Shown: in pieces, positions 52,750 through 62,461 of the stretch | Layout of the letters: each line of letters opens with the position of its first letter | Numbering within the stretch: the stretch's first letter is position 1 | Assembly (NCBI GenBank): GCA_035547915.1 | Contig: DASZTS010000086.1 | Coordinates: 32,590 to 96,589, forward strand | Source of the DNA: DASSFG01 sp035547915 | GTDB taxonomy: Bacteria > Planctomycetota > Planctomycetia > Pirellulales > JAICIG01 | Reading direction: 5' to 3' | Length of the DNA stretch: 64,000 nt | Made by a program: the position numbers and the translations under genes | The notes under the pieces: generated by a model | Database searches by the model: none | What the model saw: the letters and a program-made list of their open reading frames with translations, nothing else | What the model was told of the DNA's origin: nothing

Positions 52750-54336
52750 TTATACGCCGGCGCCCATGGCGGCTACGACTTTGGCGTCGAGCCACTCGAT
52801 CACGAGGGGGCGCCCGAATGCTTTTTCAAAAGGAGCGGCGCGGCGGCGCGCGGCCCACAGGTCCACTTCGGGCGGCTCGTCGGAGACGGCGCGCATGATC
52901 GTTTCATGCGAGGTCATCGAGACGATGATCTCGCGCACCTGTTGCGTATTGCTGCGGTCGAAGCCCCCCACCAACCGCAGGATCGACGCCAGCTTGCGCA
53001 CGCGCTGCTGGTCTTTGTGCGACAGCCGCCGGAAATTATCGTGCTTCTTCTTCGGCTCCTTGCCGCGGTGATAGCGGGCGATGTTGGCGATCAGCTCGAG
53101 CTGGTGCGGTTGGAAGCCGGCCAACCGGCTGTGCAGGATCAGATGATAGCTGTGCTTGTGGTGCTTTTCATAGTCGATCAGGTAGCCGACGTCCTGCAAA
53201 CGTGCGGCCGTTTCCAGCAGCATGCGATCGGAGCTGTTCAGTTCCGACTCTCCCATGATCTGCGAAAAGACCTGCCCCGCCAACTTGGCCACGTGCCGGG
53301 CATGTTTGGGCTCGACTCCGCTGGCGGCGGCAAAACGCTCGATGGCGGCTTCCTGATCGTGCGGATCGTCGGCCCGCGGCCCGAACGATTGGTCGAGCAT
53401 GTGCAACAACAACCCATCGCGCACGCCGCGATCGTGAACTTGCAGGCGGTTTACCCGGAAGCGGCGCATCAGCGCTTCGATGATCGCGACGCCCGCCAGA
53501 ATGATGTCGGCCCGATCGGGGCTCAAGCCCGGCAGACCGCGCCGTGCCTTGGGAGGCAGCTTGCGCAGACGGTCGAGCATGTGGCCGACCTCGGCGTGCG
53601 TCACTTCGTAGCCCCGCAACGGCAGGCCGGTTTGTCCCTTGCCCGCCATGATCATTTCGGCCAGCGTCGTGAACGTACCGCCCGAGCCGATGAGCAAGTG
53701 CGGCCAGAACATCAACCGCTTGGTCTGGCGGCGTAGCTCGCGGTCGATGCCGTCGAGCAGATGCTGGATGTCGCAGGCATCGTGACCGTTGCAATACATG
53801 TCGGTCATCCGCACCGCGCCCAGCGGCGTGGTGTAGACCTCCTCGATCGCCCGACCCGAAGCCAAGATGATCTCGGTGCTGCCGCCGCCGATATCGGCGA
53901 TGGCCACGTTCTTGCCATCGAGGTTGAAGGCCCGCGCCACGCTGGAGAACGCCAGGTGGGCTTCCTGGTCGGCGCCGATCACTTCGATGTCGAGCCCGAT
54001 CTCCTGCTTCGCGCGGCGGCAGAAGGTCTCTCCATCGGTCGCCTCGCGCAGCGCACACGTGCCGATCACCCGCAGTTCGCGCACCTGGTAGCCGGCGGCG
54101 ATCTGCTTCATGCGGCTTAGTGCTTCGAGCGACCGTTCGACCGCGGCGGGATTGAGGCGCCCCGTGGTGGCCAGGTCTTTACCCAGCCGGGTCATGTCCT
54201 TCTCTTCCGTCAAAATGCGGTAATTGCGGTCGCGCAACGCCTCGGCTACGACGAGCCGAATGCTGTTCGTTCCCACATCGATCGCGGCCAGCCGATGGGC
54301 CAGCTCGGACGAAAGATAGTACTGCTTTTCTTCCAT
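52750..54336 (-). CDS. Exopolyphosphatase / guanosine pentaphosphatase (Ppx/GppA) with HD domain
   Basis: About 528 residues (ATG 54336; 54375 is in frame too). The actin-like ATPase-fold N-terminus has LAAIDVGTNSIRLVVAEA, then LRVIGTCALREATDGETF, VIGADQEAHLAFSSVARAF and NVAIADIGGGSTEIILASG, the phosphate-binding loops of the Ppx/GppA family. The C-terminal 200 residues are an HD-like domain (AARLQDVGYLIDYEKHHKHS, YHLILHSRLAGF, ELIANIARYHRG). It degrades polyphosphate or pppGpp, so it links to stress and phosphate metabolism. Whether Ppx or GppA cannot be told. It is divergent from ribF. Confidence 0.95.
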   Translation of the reverse strand: MEEKQYYLSSELAHRLAAIDVGTNSIRLVVAEALRDRNYRILTEEKDMTRLGKDLATTGRLNPAAVERSLEALSRMKQIAAGYQVRELRVIGTCALREATDGETFCRRAKQEIGLDIEVIGADQEAHLAFSSVARAFNLDGKNVAIADIGGGSTEIILASGRAIEEVYTTPLGAVRMTDMYCNGHDACDIQHLLDGIDRELRRQTKRLMFWPHLLIGSGGTFTTLAEMIMAGKGQTGLPLRGYEVTHAEVGHMLDRLRKLPPKARRGLPGLSPDRADIILAGVAIIEALMRRFRVNRLQVHDRGVRDGLLLHMLDQSFGPRADDPHDQEAAIERFAAASGVEPKHARHVAKLAGQVFSQIMGESELNSSDRMLLETAARLQDVGYLIDYEKHHKHSYHLILHSRLAGFQPHQLELIANIARYHRGKEPKKKHDNFRRLSHKDQQRVRKLASILRLVGGFDRSNTQQVREIIVSMTSHETIMRAVSDEPPEVDLWAARRRAAPFEKAFGRPLVIEWLDAKVVAAMGAGV

Positions 54337-54615
54337 CGAGGTCGAGATGCCGGTAAGTACGGTATACGTAACCATACCATACTCGCCGCATCGTCGGGGA
54401 GACGGTTGACCCCCTCCGCACGGCTCCCCATAATCGACCCGATCGTTTCAGAGACAGGCGAAAAACGTCTGGGCAATCGGGGAAGAGCGAAACGACCGAT
54501 CCGCTTTTGCCGACCTTTGAAATGTTGCCGAAAAACCGATCGGCGCCGCACGTTTTACCAAGCTTGCCGCGATGGTTTGGTTTCTGGCCGGGGGCCAACA
54601 CCTGATCGAGTGTCC

Positions 54616-55548
54616 GTGAAACTCCTACGCGAACTGGCCGACGTGCCCGACGAACTGCGCGAAGGAGCCCTGACCATCGGCAACTTCGACGGCGTTCATC
54701 TCGGGCACGCGCGGCTCATCGAACGGTTGATCGAACTGGCCCGCCAGGTTGACGGCCCGGCCGTCGTGTTTACGTTCGATCCGCATCCGGTCCGCCTGCT
54801 GCGTCCGGAACGGGCGCCGTGGCCCCTGACGTGGACCGATCGCAAGGCCCAGCTTCTCGGACAACTCGGCGTCGACTGGATCATCGCCTATCCGACCGAC
54901 GAAGCCCTACTCGCATTGTCGGACCGCGAGTTCTTCGGGCAAATCGTGCGCGACAAGCTGGCCGCGCGGGCGATGGTCGAAGGACCGAATTTCTTCTTCG
55001 GCCACAACCGCACCGGCAACATCGATGTCTTGGGCAAACTGGCTGGCGCCGTCGGCATGCAGCTCGACATCGTCGAGCCGGTCGTCATCGACGGCACGAT
55101 CGTTTCCAGTTCGCGGGTGAGAGAACTGATCTCGGCCGGCAAAGTCGACGCAGCCCTACCTCTGTTGACGCAGCCCTACCGCATCCGCGGCATCGTTACG
55201 CACGGCGCGGGACGCGGCGCGCGCATCGGGTTCGCGACCGCCAACTTGGCGGGCATCGACACGCTGTTGCCCGGCGCCGGAGTCTATGCCGGCCGCGCGA
55301 TACTCGGCGGCCAACACTGGCCGGCCGCGATCAACGTGGGGGCGAACCCGACGTTCGGCGAAGGCGAACTCAAGGTCGAGGCCCATCTCATCGGCTTCCA
55401 CGGCGCGATCTATGGCGAGCCGCTGGAGGTCGATTTCCTGGGCCGGTTGCGCGACGTCAGACCATTCGGCGGCATCGACGAGCTCAAGCGTCAACTGGCC
55501 CAAGACGTAGAAGCGGCACGAACGGCGGTCGAACGATTTCCGCAGTAG
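54616..55548 (+). CDS. ribF: Bifunctional riboflavin kinase / FAD synthetase
   Basis: About 310 residues, the normal RibF length. The start is uncertain: GTG 54616 (after CGAG) or GTG 54610; the open frame further upstream is not protein-like. The N-terminal FAD synthetase part has TIGNFDGVHLGHARLI, VVFTFDPHPVRLL, FFFGHNRTGN and the SSSRVRELISAGKV motif. The C-terminal riboflavin kinase part has GIVTHGAGRGARIGFATANL, GVYAGRA, INVGANPTFGEGELKVEAHL and EVDFLGRLRDVRPF. It makes FMN and FAD from riboflavin in the cytoplasm. Its 3' end is 15 bp from the convergent membrane-protein gene. Confidence 0.96.
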   Translation: MKLLRELADVPDELREGALTIGNFDGVHLGHARLIERLIELARQVDGPAVVFTFDPHPVRLLRPERAPWPLTWTDRKAQLLGQLGVDWIIAYPTDEALLALSDREFFGQIVRDKLAARAMVEGPNFFFGHNRTGNIDVLGKLAGAVGMQLDIVEPVVIDGTIVSSSRVRELISAGKVDAALPLLTQPYRIRGIVTHGAGRGARIGFATANLAGIDTLLPGAGVYAGRAILGGQHWPAAINVGANPTFGEGELKVEAHLIGFHGAIYGEPLEVDFLGRLRDVRPFGGIDELKRQLAQDVEAARTAVERFPQ

Positions 55549-55563
55549 ACCGTCGCTTCTCGA

Positions 55564-57231
55564 TTACTTCATAGAAGTGCCCGGGGCGGTTCGCGCGGTC
55601 GATGCGCTGTCCGCAGAAGAGTCGGCGAACGTCAGCCACGGGTACAGGAACGGGGGCGTGCGCCAGCACCAGGCGTGTGCCAACTGCTCCTCGCCCCCCA
55701 TGCCGTCGTACCAGCGATCTTGCCGCAGCCAGACCGACGGCACGTGCAGCAGTAGGCTCAGCGTCGCGAACGCCAGCACCAACTTTCGCCCGCCGCCGCT
55801 GCGCATCAGGGCCGCGAGCGGCTGCAAGCAAAGCAGAGCGGCCAACGGGACCGCTTCCGCCGCCAATCGCGATCCCCAGCAGAGGCCACCCCACCAACAC
55901 CACCACCCGCTCACCATGGCCAGGTGCAACCCGATGACCGCGAGCGCCCAGGTCTGCCAGCCCGGGGGTAGCTCACCGCCTTCGCGCTCGGTATCGCGCG
56001 GGCGCCGCCCGATCGCGAGCAGCCCCAGCAAGAGCCAGGGCTGATAGACGAACAGGCCGTGCGTCGGGCTGCACAGCACTCCTCCCCAGGATGCCACCGC
56101 TCCGAACGACCAAAAGAACCCGTTGGTTTGCACGCTCATCGGGCCGGCCAGGTTTTTGTAGACCGACCAATAGAGAGCGAGCCAGGGGGCGAATGCGAGG
56201 CCGGCGGCGCCTGCGAGTTTGATCGCTCGCGATGGCGATCGCAGCGCCACCCACAATCCGAACGTGGCGGCGATCAAGGCCGACGACAATCGGCACGATA
56301 ACATCGTGGCCATGGCCAGCCCCTGGAGGCCGGTCGCCTGCCACGAGGGGCGGCGCCAACTGCGAAATTCGACGAGCAGCAGCAGCTCGGTCGAGACGAT
56401 AACTCCGCCGTGTTGCCACAACGCCTGCCCCAGCGTCGAGTAGACCACCGAGCCCGTAGCCAGGATGGCCGCGCCGATCAACGCGGTCGCCGGCCGCACG
56501 ATATGCAGTGCCAGCAAGAAGAAGATCGTGATGCACCCCGTGGCGACGAGGGCGGCCGTCACCTGTTCCAAGTGTTGCTGTACGATCGGCTCCGTGAGGT
56601 GCGCGCCGACCGATCGCGCCGCCGCGACCACCGGCAGCGCGAACGGCACCATGCCCAGCGGATAGTGCGAAAAGAGTCCCTCCGGCCGCTCGACGAGGAA
56701 ATAGGGCAAGTCCTCGCCCGGCACCGTAAACCAGTGGTTCCGTCGATAGACGTCGGCGAATTCGCTGACCTCCAAGTCGCCGTCGGTGATCAGGCTCGCG
56801 GCCGTCATGATGACGGGCCGCGAATCTCCCGTCTGCAACCCCGGCCCATGCGCGAGCAGGAGCAGCAGGTTGGGCAGCGCTACCAACAACAGGGCCGGCC
56901 GCCAGGGAAGACCGTCTTTTCCGTCAGCGGCGAAGGCGAGTATTTGCCACCAAGCGAGGGCCAAGCGCGCCCGCAGGCGGCGATCGCCTGCCATCGCCCC
57001 GGCCAAGACGAGCGACAGCACAACCGTCCACCGCGCTCCGGTGCCGCGCCCCTGCAACAGCAAAAAGATCGCCGCGCCGGCGAGGGCCGCGCATATCAGC
57101 AGCAGCCCGTAATGCAGACCTCGGCCGCGCAGCCCGTGTGCCGCTCGTTTCGGGCGGACGCGCAATCCGCCCCGCGCAGAGTACCCGGCGGGAAGGTGGG
57201 ACTCGGCCGAGTCGTCGTCTTTGCTCGACAC
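55564..57231 (-). CDS. Polytopic membrane protein, possible lipid-linked-sugar glycosyltransferase
   Basis: 555 residues starting at a GTG (57231), with about 11 membrane helices. After a charged N-terminus come helices at about 40-60, 65-85 and 110-130, then a loop with DVYRRNHWFTVPGEDLPYFL and VERPEGLFSHYPLG. The overall plan (short cytoplasmic start, first large loop with acidic residues, many helices) resembles GT-C enzymes such as the GT39/PMT and ArnT groups, but I cannot point to a sure catalytic acid. It converges with ribF and diverges from the terC gene. Confidence 0.75.
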   Translation of the reverse strand: MSSKDDDSAESHLPAGYSARGGLRVRPKRAAHGLRGRGLHYGLLLICAALAGAAIFLLLQGRGTGARWTVVLSLVLAGAMAGDRRLRARLALAWWQILAFAADGKDGLPWRPALLLVALPNLLLLLAHGPGLQTGDSRPVIMTAASLITDGDLEVSEFADVYRRNHWFTVPGEDLPYFLVERPEGLFSHYPLGMVPFALPVVAAARSVGAHLTEPIVQQHLEQVTAALVATGCITIFFLLALHIVRPATALIGAAILATGSVVYSTLGQALWQHGGVIVSTELLLLVEFRSWRRPSWQATGLQGLAMATMLSCRLSSALIAATFGLWVALRSPSRAIKLAGAAGLAFAPWLALYWSVYKNLAGPMSVQTNGFFWSFGAVASWGGVLCSPTHGLFVYQPWLLLGLLAIGRRPRDTEREGGELPPGWQTWALAVIGLHLAMVSGWWCWWGGLCWGSRLAAEAVPLAALLCLQPLAALMRSGGGRKLVLAFATLSLLLHVPSVWLRQDRWYDGMGGEEQLAHAWCWRTPPFLYPWLTFADSSADSASTARTAPGTSMK

Positions 57232-57364
57232 CGAGTCGAACCCTTGTTCTTGTTGAGCGTCGATCGAATTGCGCCCCGAAACCGCTCCGCGGCAATCGCC
57301 GCGGGATGCTAGCTAGGTGGCCGATCCCGGGCAATACGAGTTGCCCCCCGCGGGGCGAGCCCTT

Positions 57365-58372
57365 ATGATGCTCGCAGGGGCTCCGTCGGCGGGCAGTTTC
57401 CGCGCCAACTCTTTTTACAACAAGACGTTGATACAATTCACTCTGCCGTATTGGCTGGGCTTCGGCGCCCTGGTCACCGTTCTGCTCGCTCTCGACCTGA
57501 GCGTCTTTCACCGCAAGTCCCGCGATGCCTCGCTGCGCGAGGCCTTTATCTCGACCCTCGTCTGGTGCTGCCTCGCATTGGCGTTCGACGGCTACGTATT
57601 CCACGTCGGCGGCCAGCAGAAGGCGCTGGAGTTCTTACAGGGGTACCTCGTCGAATGGTCGTTGTCGATGGACAACGTCTTCGTATTCGCCGTCATCTTC
57701 ACGTATTTTCGCGTCCCCAAGATGCATCAGTACCGCGTCTTGTTCTGGGGCATTCTTCTTGCGGTAGTCTTCCGGCTGGCGTTCATCCTGGTGGGCGCGG
57801 CGCTGATCGCTCAGTTCCACGCGATTCTCTATTTCTTGGCGGCCTTTCTGATCTACACGGGCGTGAAACTCTGCTTTCACGACGATGAGTTCGATCCGGA
57901 GGCGAGCCTCGTCATTCGCCTGTCGAGAAGGTTGTTTCGCGTCTCTCGCGAGGAGCACGGCGATCGGTTTGTCGTACGCGAGAACGGGCTGTGGTGCATC
58001 ACTCCGCTGCTCCTCGTGCTGCTGGTCATCAACGTCGTCGATGTGGTCTTCGCGCTCGACAGCGTGCCGGCCATTCTGTTGATCACGGAAGATACCTTCA
58101 TCGTCTTCACGTCGAATATCTTCGCGATCCTCGGATTGCGGGCGCTCTACTTTCTGTTGGCCGGCGCGATGGATATGTTCCGCTATCTGCGGTTCGGCCT
58201 GTCGGCCATACTCATCTTCGTCGGCGTTAAAATGCTAGTCACGAGGTGGATAGAGATTCCCGGCTGGCTATCTCTGGTAGTCATTGTGTCATTCCTGGCC
58301 TTGGCCATCCTCGCCTCGTTGATCGCGACACGCCGGGAGCGTGGTCGCGGCCAAAGTGTCGACGGAGCCTGA
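57365..58372 (+). CDS. TerC/Alx family membrane protein
   Basis: 335 residues from ATG 57365 (a GTG at 57317 is in frame). About eight membrane helices with the TerC hallmarks: LLALDLSVFHRKS, VEWSLSMDNVFVFAVIFTYF and VVDVVFALDSVPAILLITED, where the acidic residues lie within the helices, and FAILGLRALYFLLAG. Alx-like TerC proteins export Mn2+ and other cations and occur with tellurite resistance and pH-responsive genes. No ter cluster is present here, and no yybP-ykoY-like RNA was recognised in the 130 bp upstream. It is a single gene before the epimerase gene. Confidence 0.93.
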   Translation: MMLAGAPSAGSFRANSFYNKTLIQFTLPYWLGFGALVTVLLALDLSVFHRKSRDASLREAFISTLVWCCLALAFDGYVFHVGGQQKALEFLQGYLVEWSLSMDNVFVFAVIFTYFRVPKMHQYRVLFWGILLAVVFRLAFILVGAALIAQFHAILYFLAAFLIYTGVKLCFHDDEFDPEASLVIRLSRRLFRVSREEHGDRFVVRENGLWCITPLLLVLLVINVVDVVFALDSVPAILLITEDTFIVFTSNIFAILGLRALYFLLAGAMDMFRYLRFGLSAILIFVGVKMLVTRWIEIPGWLSLVVIVSFLALAILASLIATRRERGRGQSVDGA

Positions 58373-58449
58373 CCGAGCCAGTCGTTGAGGTTAGACCGGG
58401 CCTGAATGGCAGAATGTCGCATTTCAACCGCGCCTGAGTCGCCAATCGG

Positions 58450-59436
58450 ATGAACCGAGTCCTCATTACCGGCGGTGCTGGGTTCATCGGCAGCCATCTC
58501 GCCGAGACACTCGTGGCACGCGGCGATCACGTGACCGTGGTCGATGACGAGTCGACGGGCCATGCCGAGAATCTCGCGGCCATCCGCCGGCACCCGCGGT
58601 TCGTGTTCGTGTCGGGCAGTGTCGCCGATCGTGAACTGGTGGCGCGGCTGGTGAGCGATGTCGACGAAGTCTATCATCTGGCGGCCGCCGTCGGCGTGCA
58701 GCTCATCGCCAGCAACCCGATCCGCACGATCGAAACCAATGTCTATCCGACGGAGTTGTTACTGGCCGAACTCCGCCGCCGGCAACAGGCCGGCCGCACG
58801 GTAAAGCTCTTTTTGGCCAGCACCAGCGAGGTCTATGGCAAGAACCCTCGCCCACGCTGGACCGAAGAGGACGACCTTGTGTTCGGTCCCACGACCCGCG
58901 CCCGCTGGTCGTATGGCGTGTCGAAGGCGATCGACGAGTTCTTGGCCCTGGCCTATTGGCGACAGGACCGGCTGCCCGTCGTCATCGGCCGGTTCTTTAA
59001 CGTGGTCGGTCCGCGGCAGACGGGGAGCTATGGCATGGTGCTGCCGCGCTTCGTCGATGCGGCCCTCGCCGGCCGCCCCCCCTTGGTCCACGACGATGGC
59101 CGGCAGGTGCGCTGTTTCGGCCACGTGGCCGACATCGTGCGGGCCGTGCTCGACCTGATGCAGACGCCCGCCGCCCTCGGGCGGGTCTTCAATATCGGCA
59201 GCGACCAGCCGGTGAGCATCCTGGAACTGGCACAGCGCGTGATCGCCATCGTCAATCCGTCGCTGGCGATCGAATTCCAGAGCTACGCCGAAGCCTATTC
59301 GCCCGACTTCGAGGATGTCCGCAGCCGGGTGCCCGATCTCGGCCGGTTGCGCGAAACGATCGATTATCGCCCGCGCCATTCGCTCGACGACGTCATCCGC
59401 GAAGTGGTCGCCTGGAAGCGATCGCTGAGCGACTGA
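58450..59436 (+). CDS. NAD-dependent sugar-nucleotide epimerase/dehydratase
   Basis: 328 residues of the extended SDR family. NAD-binding ITGGAGFIGSHLAETL at the N-terminus, VYHLAAAVGVQLIASNPI, LFLASTSEVYGKN with the catalytic Ser/Thr, YGVSKAIDEFLAL with the Tyr-xxx-Lys pair, GRFFNVVGPRQTGSYGMVLP, and QVRCFGHVADIVRAVLDLM. The pattern is closest to UDP-glucuronate decarboxylase or dTDP-glucose 4,6-dehydratase-like enzymes acting in the cytoplasm. The exact nucleotide sugar is not predictable. It could provide donors for the GT9 and GT4 enzymes elsewhere in the window. Confidence 0.93.
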   Translation: MNRVLITGGAGFIGSHLAETLVARGDHVTVVDDESTGHAENLAAIRRHPRFVFVSGSVADRELVARLVSDVDEVYHLAAAVGVQLIASNPIRTIETNVYPTELLLAELRRRQQAGRTVKLFLASTSEVYGKNPRPRWTEEDDLVFGPTTRARWSYGVSKAIDEFLALAYWRQDRLPVVIGRFFNVVGPRQTGSYGMVLPRFVDAALAGRPPLVHDDGRQVRCFGHVADIVRAVLDLMQTPAALGRVFNIGSDQPVSILELAQRVIAIVNPSLAIEFQSYAEAYSPDFEDVRSRVPDLGRLRETIDYRPRHSLDDVIREVVAWKRSLSD

Positions 59437-59499
59437 GGGATGTCTGATTAGCGTGGGCGCCGGGGTTTTAAGCGGATTTCGCTCGTCGACGCGGCAAAG

Positions 59500-60156
59500 G
59501 TGCGGGCCGACAATAAGGCCCCGCCCGAATTCGACTCGATCTACCCCGATGTTCCTTTCGTCGCGGCGGATTCCTGGAAGGCCAAGAGCGATGAAGTGGG
59601 GGCGGGGTTAGACAAGCTTGTCGAGTACGTGGAGAACCATGCCGAGGAGATTCGAGCGGCCCGCGAAAAAAAGCTGAAGCGTGAGGCGTCGGCCCGCGCT
59701 CCGACGGCGAGTGTGGGAGAAGATACCGAGTTCGTAGGCGGTCCGCGCGGCGCCGCGCATCGGGTGGTCAGCGACAAATCCGTGCTCTATGGTGCCGAGT
59801 GCGACTTTGGTAAATGGAACGGAGAAAGGGCGATAAGCCAGATCGTGCCGATTTTCGCGCGCGATCAGAAACGACGCCTCCCCGCGGGCGCGGTGGCGCG
59901 CGAGGGTTACGCCGTCGGTGGCGTGAACGTTTACGCGCAGTCGTACGTGAATGGTATTCAGTTGATATTTATGCGTCTGCGGGACGACGGCCAACTCGAT
60001 AAAGACGATTCGTACACGAGCGATTGGATAACGACGGTCGACGACGGCAAGATGCGCACGTTGACGGGCGACGGTGCACCGATCATCGGTATTCACGCGC
60101 GGCGCGGTGCGGTCATCGATGCGCTAGCTCTCGTTGTGAAGCGTGCCGCGAAATGA
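59500..60156 (+). CDS. Jacalin-like domain protein, apparently N-terminally truncated
   Basis: 218 residues from a GTG; no ATG start or good ribosome site exists, and the frame is open only to 59452. Residues 1-75 are a charged region (SIYPDVPFVAADSWKAKSDE, EEIRAAREKKLKREAS). The rest (about 85-218) has the pattern of a beta-prism domain frequent at the C-terminus of planctomycete proteins: GPRGAAHRVV, LPAGAVAREGYAVGGVNVYA, NGIQLIFMRLRDDGQLDKDD, SYTSDWI and GAPIIGIHARRG. Such domains usually follow a signal peptide or kinase. The missing N-terminus suggests a remnant or a wrongly identified start. It is not co-transcribed with an obvious partner. Confidence 0.55.
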   Translation: MRADNKAPPEFDSIYPDVPFVAADSWKAKSDEVGAGLDKLVEYVENHAEEIRAAREKKLKREASARAPTASVGEDTEFVGGPRGAAHRVVSDKSVLYGAECDFGKWNGERAISQIVPIFARDQKRRLPAGAVAREGYAVGGVNVYAQSYVNGIQLIFMRLRDDGQLDKDDSYTSDWITTVDDGKMRTLTGDGAPIIGIHARRGAVIDALALVVKRAAK

Positions 60157-60470
60157 TACTGAGCGCAGCGAAGGCGGCCGGGATAAGGTTTGCCCGCGGC
60201 CTTGCCAACGCCATCCGAGCCAGTGACCGCTTTTTGATGAACACGGCATCCGGCACCAAATCTGCAAGCAGGCTCACCAATCGGTCGCGCACTGGCGGGA
60301 CTTTCTGCTGCTTCGATTCCGCGATGTGCGTTTGGAGGGTGGCCGAAGACGAGCAGCGTTAGGCGACTCACGACGGCGTGGGCAACCCACCGCACCGTTG
60401 AGGAAGCGGGTCGGTGGGCCTGTCCTCGCCGATCCTTTCGTCACTGCTGATCGTCGTCTGCGAGGTGAAC
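60157..60470. other. Intergenic region without recognisable features
   Basis: About 310 bp between the jacalin-like and cupin genes. It contains no convincing ORF, terminator or promoter motif. Confidence 0.4.
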
Positions 60471-60818
60471 GTGCGACATATCAAAACGGGCTTAAAACGC
60501 GGCCAATTCGAGTTGCTTGCGGCCACACGAGGCGCGCAAGCGGCGAAGATGACACTGCGGCCGGGCGCGGCCAGCGACGATGAGCCCGGCAACGAACATC
60601 CTGATTGCGAGCAATGGCTGTTTGTCGTTTCGGGCACCGGTGTAGCAGTGATTGGCAAGCGGCAGAACGCTCTGCGGCGTGTTCCGCTAACGGAAAACTC
60701 GCTCTTACTGATCGAGAAGGGCGAGCTGCACCAGATCAAGAACACCGGTCGTGGTGCAATGGTGACGATCAACTTATATGTGCCCCCGGCCTACAACGCC
60801 GATGGCGACCCGAAGTGA
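60471..60818 (+). CDS. Small cupin-fold protein
   Basis: 115 residues from the GTG at 60471, which follows GAGGTGA. A single cupin domain: AKMTLRPGAASDD, then HPDCEQWLFVVSGTGVAVIG (the first cupin box, with His, Glu and Gly positions filled by HPDCEQ) and LLLIEKGELHQIKNTG with the second-box His. The metal-binding residues are partly conserved (His in HPDCE and in ELHQI, Glu in CEQW). It could be a metal-binding enzyme or a small-ligand sensor; the function is unknown. No signal peptide. It converges with the sulfotransferase gene. Confidence 0.8.
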   Translation: MRHIKTGLKRGQFELLAATRGAQAAKMTLRPGAASDDEPGNEHPDCEQWLFVVSGTGVAVIGKRQNALRRVPLTENSLLLIEKGELHQIKNTGRGAMVTINLYVPPAYNADGDPK

Positions 60819-60878
60819 CGCGTCTTCTCACTACCCACTTTGATCCAAGCCGGGAGCCGTCGCGGAAGCAGATTCGCT

Positions 60879-62363
60879 TCAAGACATGCACTGATCCAAC
60901 TCGCGCAGGTGACGTGCATAGTGCCGCCAGCGGCCGAGGGAGGATTGGTAAAGGGGGCGGCGCACTTGCTGTAGGCTGGCCGTCCTCACGGCACGCTTGC
61001 TTTCATAAAAGCGGAGGCAGCGCTCATCCCAGGGCAGGCGGAGAAAATCCAGCATGCGGCGCGTTTGGTTCTCCGGGTCTGCAATCAACGATTCATAAGA
61101 AACTTCCAGGATAGGTAGATCCACGGCGTCGTTCCAGTGCCGCATGAGACGGCGATACTGACGCCAGAAATGCGCCGCGTGGTCCAGACGGAATTTGAAA
61201 TCGTGGCCCGCCCGGAACATGGTCATGAAGCACGACAGGCAGGTGTCGCGCGGATCTCTTTGGCAGTCGATAATCCTCGCGCCGGGCAGCAGCACGGCAA
61301 TGAGGCCCACGTGGAGAAAATTCAGCGGTAGCTTGTCAGTAACGCACGATGCGCCTGGGTTCGGAGCGATCAGCGATCGCGAGTAGAGCTGTCCCAGGGC
61401 ATCGGCCTGCTCGGTGGTCAGCCCGTCGAGGCAGGCGGGGTACTCGGAAGGGCCGGCTGACAGCGCGTCCAGGGCGGCTTGCCAGACATGATTCATCATC
61501 TCGGATTCACCCGCGGCATGCACTTCGGGGTGCGACGCCAGGATCTGCTCCACCAGAGACGTGCCGGAACGGGGCATTCCAACGATGAAGACGGGTTTGT
61601 TGCTCCGATCGCGCGGCCGCGGCAAGGAGCTTAGCCGCTGCCGCGTGAAATAAGCGATGAAGGCGTTGATTGTGGCTTCATGCCGGCCCGGATCATAAGG
61701 GACGCGCGTCAGCTCATTGGCCTGCCGGGCGTGCTCGAAGGCCTCGTCGTATCGTTTCAGGCTATCGAGCAGTTCTGCGGCAATGAAGTGCAGGTGAGCA
61801 CGATCCAACGCCGAATGCGTCGGGGCATTCAACTGCCTCGTCACGAGGTCCAAGGCTTGTCGTTGCTGCTCATGGTAACAGGCCATACGCCCATAGAGGA
61901 TCAGCAACGGCATGGAGACGAAACCTCGCTGGATCAGGCGCTGAACGAGGTCCCAGGCAGTATCCAGGTCGCCGAGCACTTCGAGCACCTGGGCCCGAGT
62001 TTGCACGGCGGCATTGTCCTCCGGCGATAGCTCCAGGGCCGTTTTGCTGGCCTGATCCGCGGCATCTACCCGTCCGTGCTGCAAAGACCACGAGGCAAGG
62101 GCCGCGTGCGCGAGCGTGGACTGGGGATCCAACGCGACGGCCTGATTGAGGTGCTCTCCTGCTTGAAGCCTGTCCAGCCGCCATTCGCAAACCCCCAGTC
62201 GATAATAAAAGGGCGCAAAATCGGGCTGCAACTGAATGGCTCGCTGATAGTGCATGCAGGCGGCCTCGAGCTGCCCGCGGGCAACCATGGCACTGCCAGC
62301 CTCGGCTTCACGCCTGGCGGCATCGAGGACCGGTCCTGTGAGAGGGGGGTGCGGTTTCGCCAT
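60879..62363 (-). CDS. TPR-containing sulfotransferase
   Basis: 494 residues. The N-terminal 240 residues are tetratricopeptide repeats (VARGQLEAACMHYQRAIQLQ, HLNQAVALDPQSTLAHAALA, ALELSPEDNAAV and more). The C-terminal 230 residues are a sulfotransferase domain: PAPS 5'-phosphosulfate loop FIVGMPRSGTSLVEQI (259-274), VTDKLPLNFLHVGL, ARIIDCQRDPRDTCLSCFM with the 3'-phosphate-binding Arg/Asp, and ILEVSYESLIADPENQ. It transfers sulfate from PAPS to a hydroxyl or amine; TPR-fused forms act on proteins or glycans in other organisms. A membrane helix or signal is not seen. It complements the sulfatase elsewhere in the window. Confidence 0.93.
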   Translation of the reverse strand: MAKPHPPLTGPVLDAARREAEAGSAMVARGQLEAACMHYQRAIQLQPDFAPFYYRLGVCEWRLDRLQAGEHLNQAVALDPQSTLAHAALASWSLQHGRVDAADQASKTALELSPEDNAAVQTRAQVLEVLGDLDTAWDLVQRLIQRGFVSMPLLILYGRMACYHEQQRQALDLVTRQLNAPTHSALDRAHLHFIAAELLDSLKRYDEAFEHARQANELTRVPYDPGRHEATINAFIAYFTRQRLSSLPRPRDRSNKPVFIVGMPRSGTSLVEQILASHPEVHAAGESEMMNHVWQAALDALSAGPSEYPACLDGLTTEQADALGQLYSRSLIAPNPGASCVTDKLPLNFLHVGLIAVLLPGARIIDCQRDPRDTCLSCFMTMFRAGHDFKFRLDHAAHFWRQYRRLMRHWNDAVDLPILEVSYESLIADPENQTRRMLDFLRLPWDERCLRFYESKRAVRTASLQQVRRPLYQSSLGRWRHYARHLRELDQCMS

Positions 62364-62461
62364 GAACTGTCCCTTCCTTCATCAACGGCCCGGCTCCGCC
62401 ATGGACCCTTGACGGCCGAGCTCGTAGGGGGCCAAACTCTTGCACCGGCTTGCCGTCGAGT

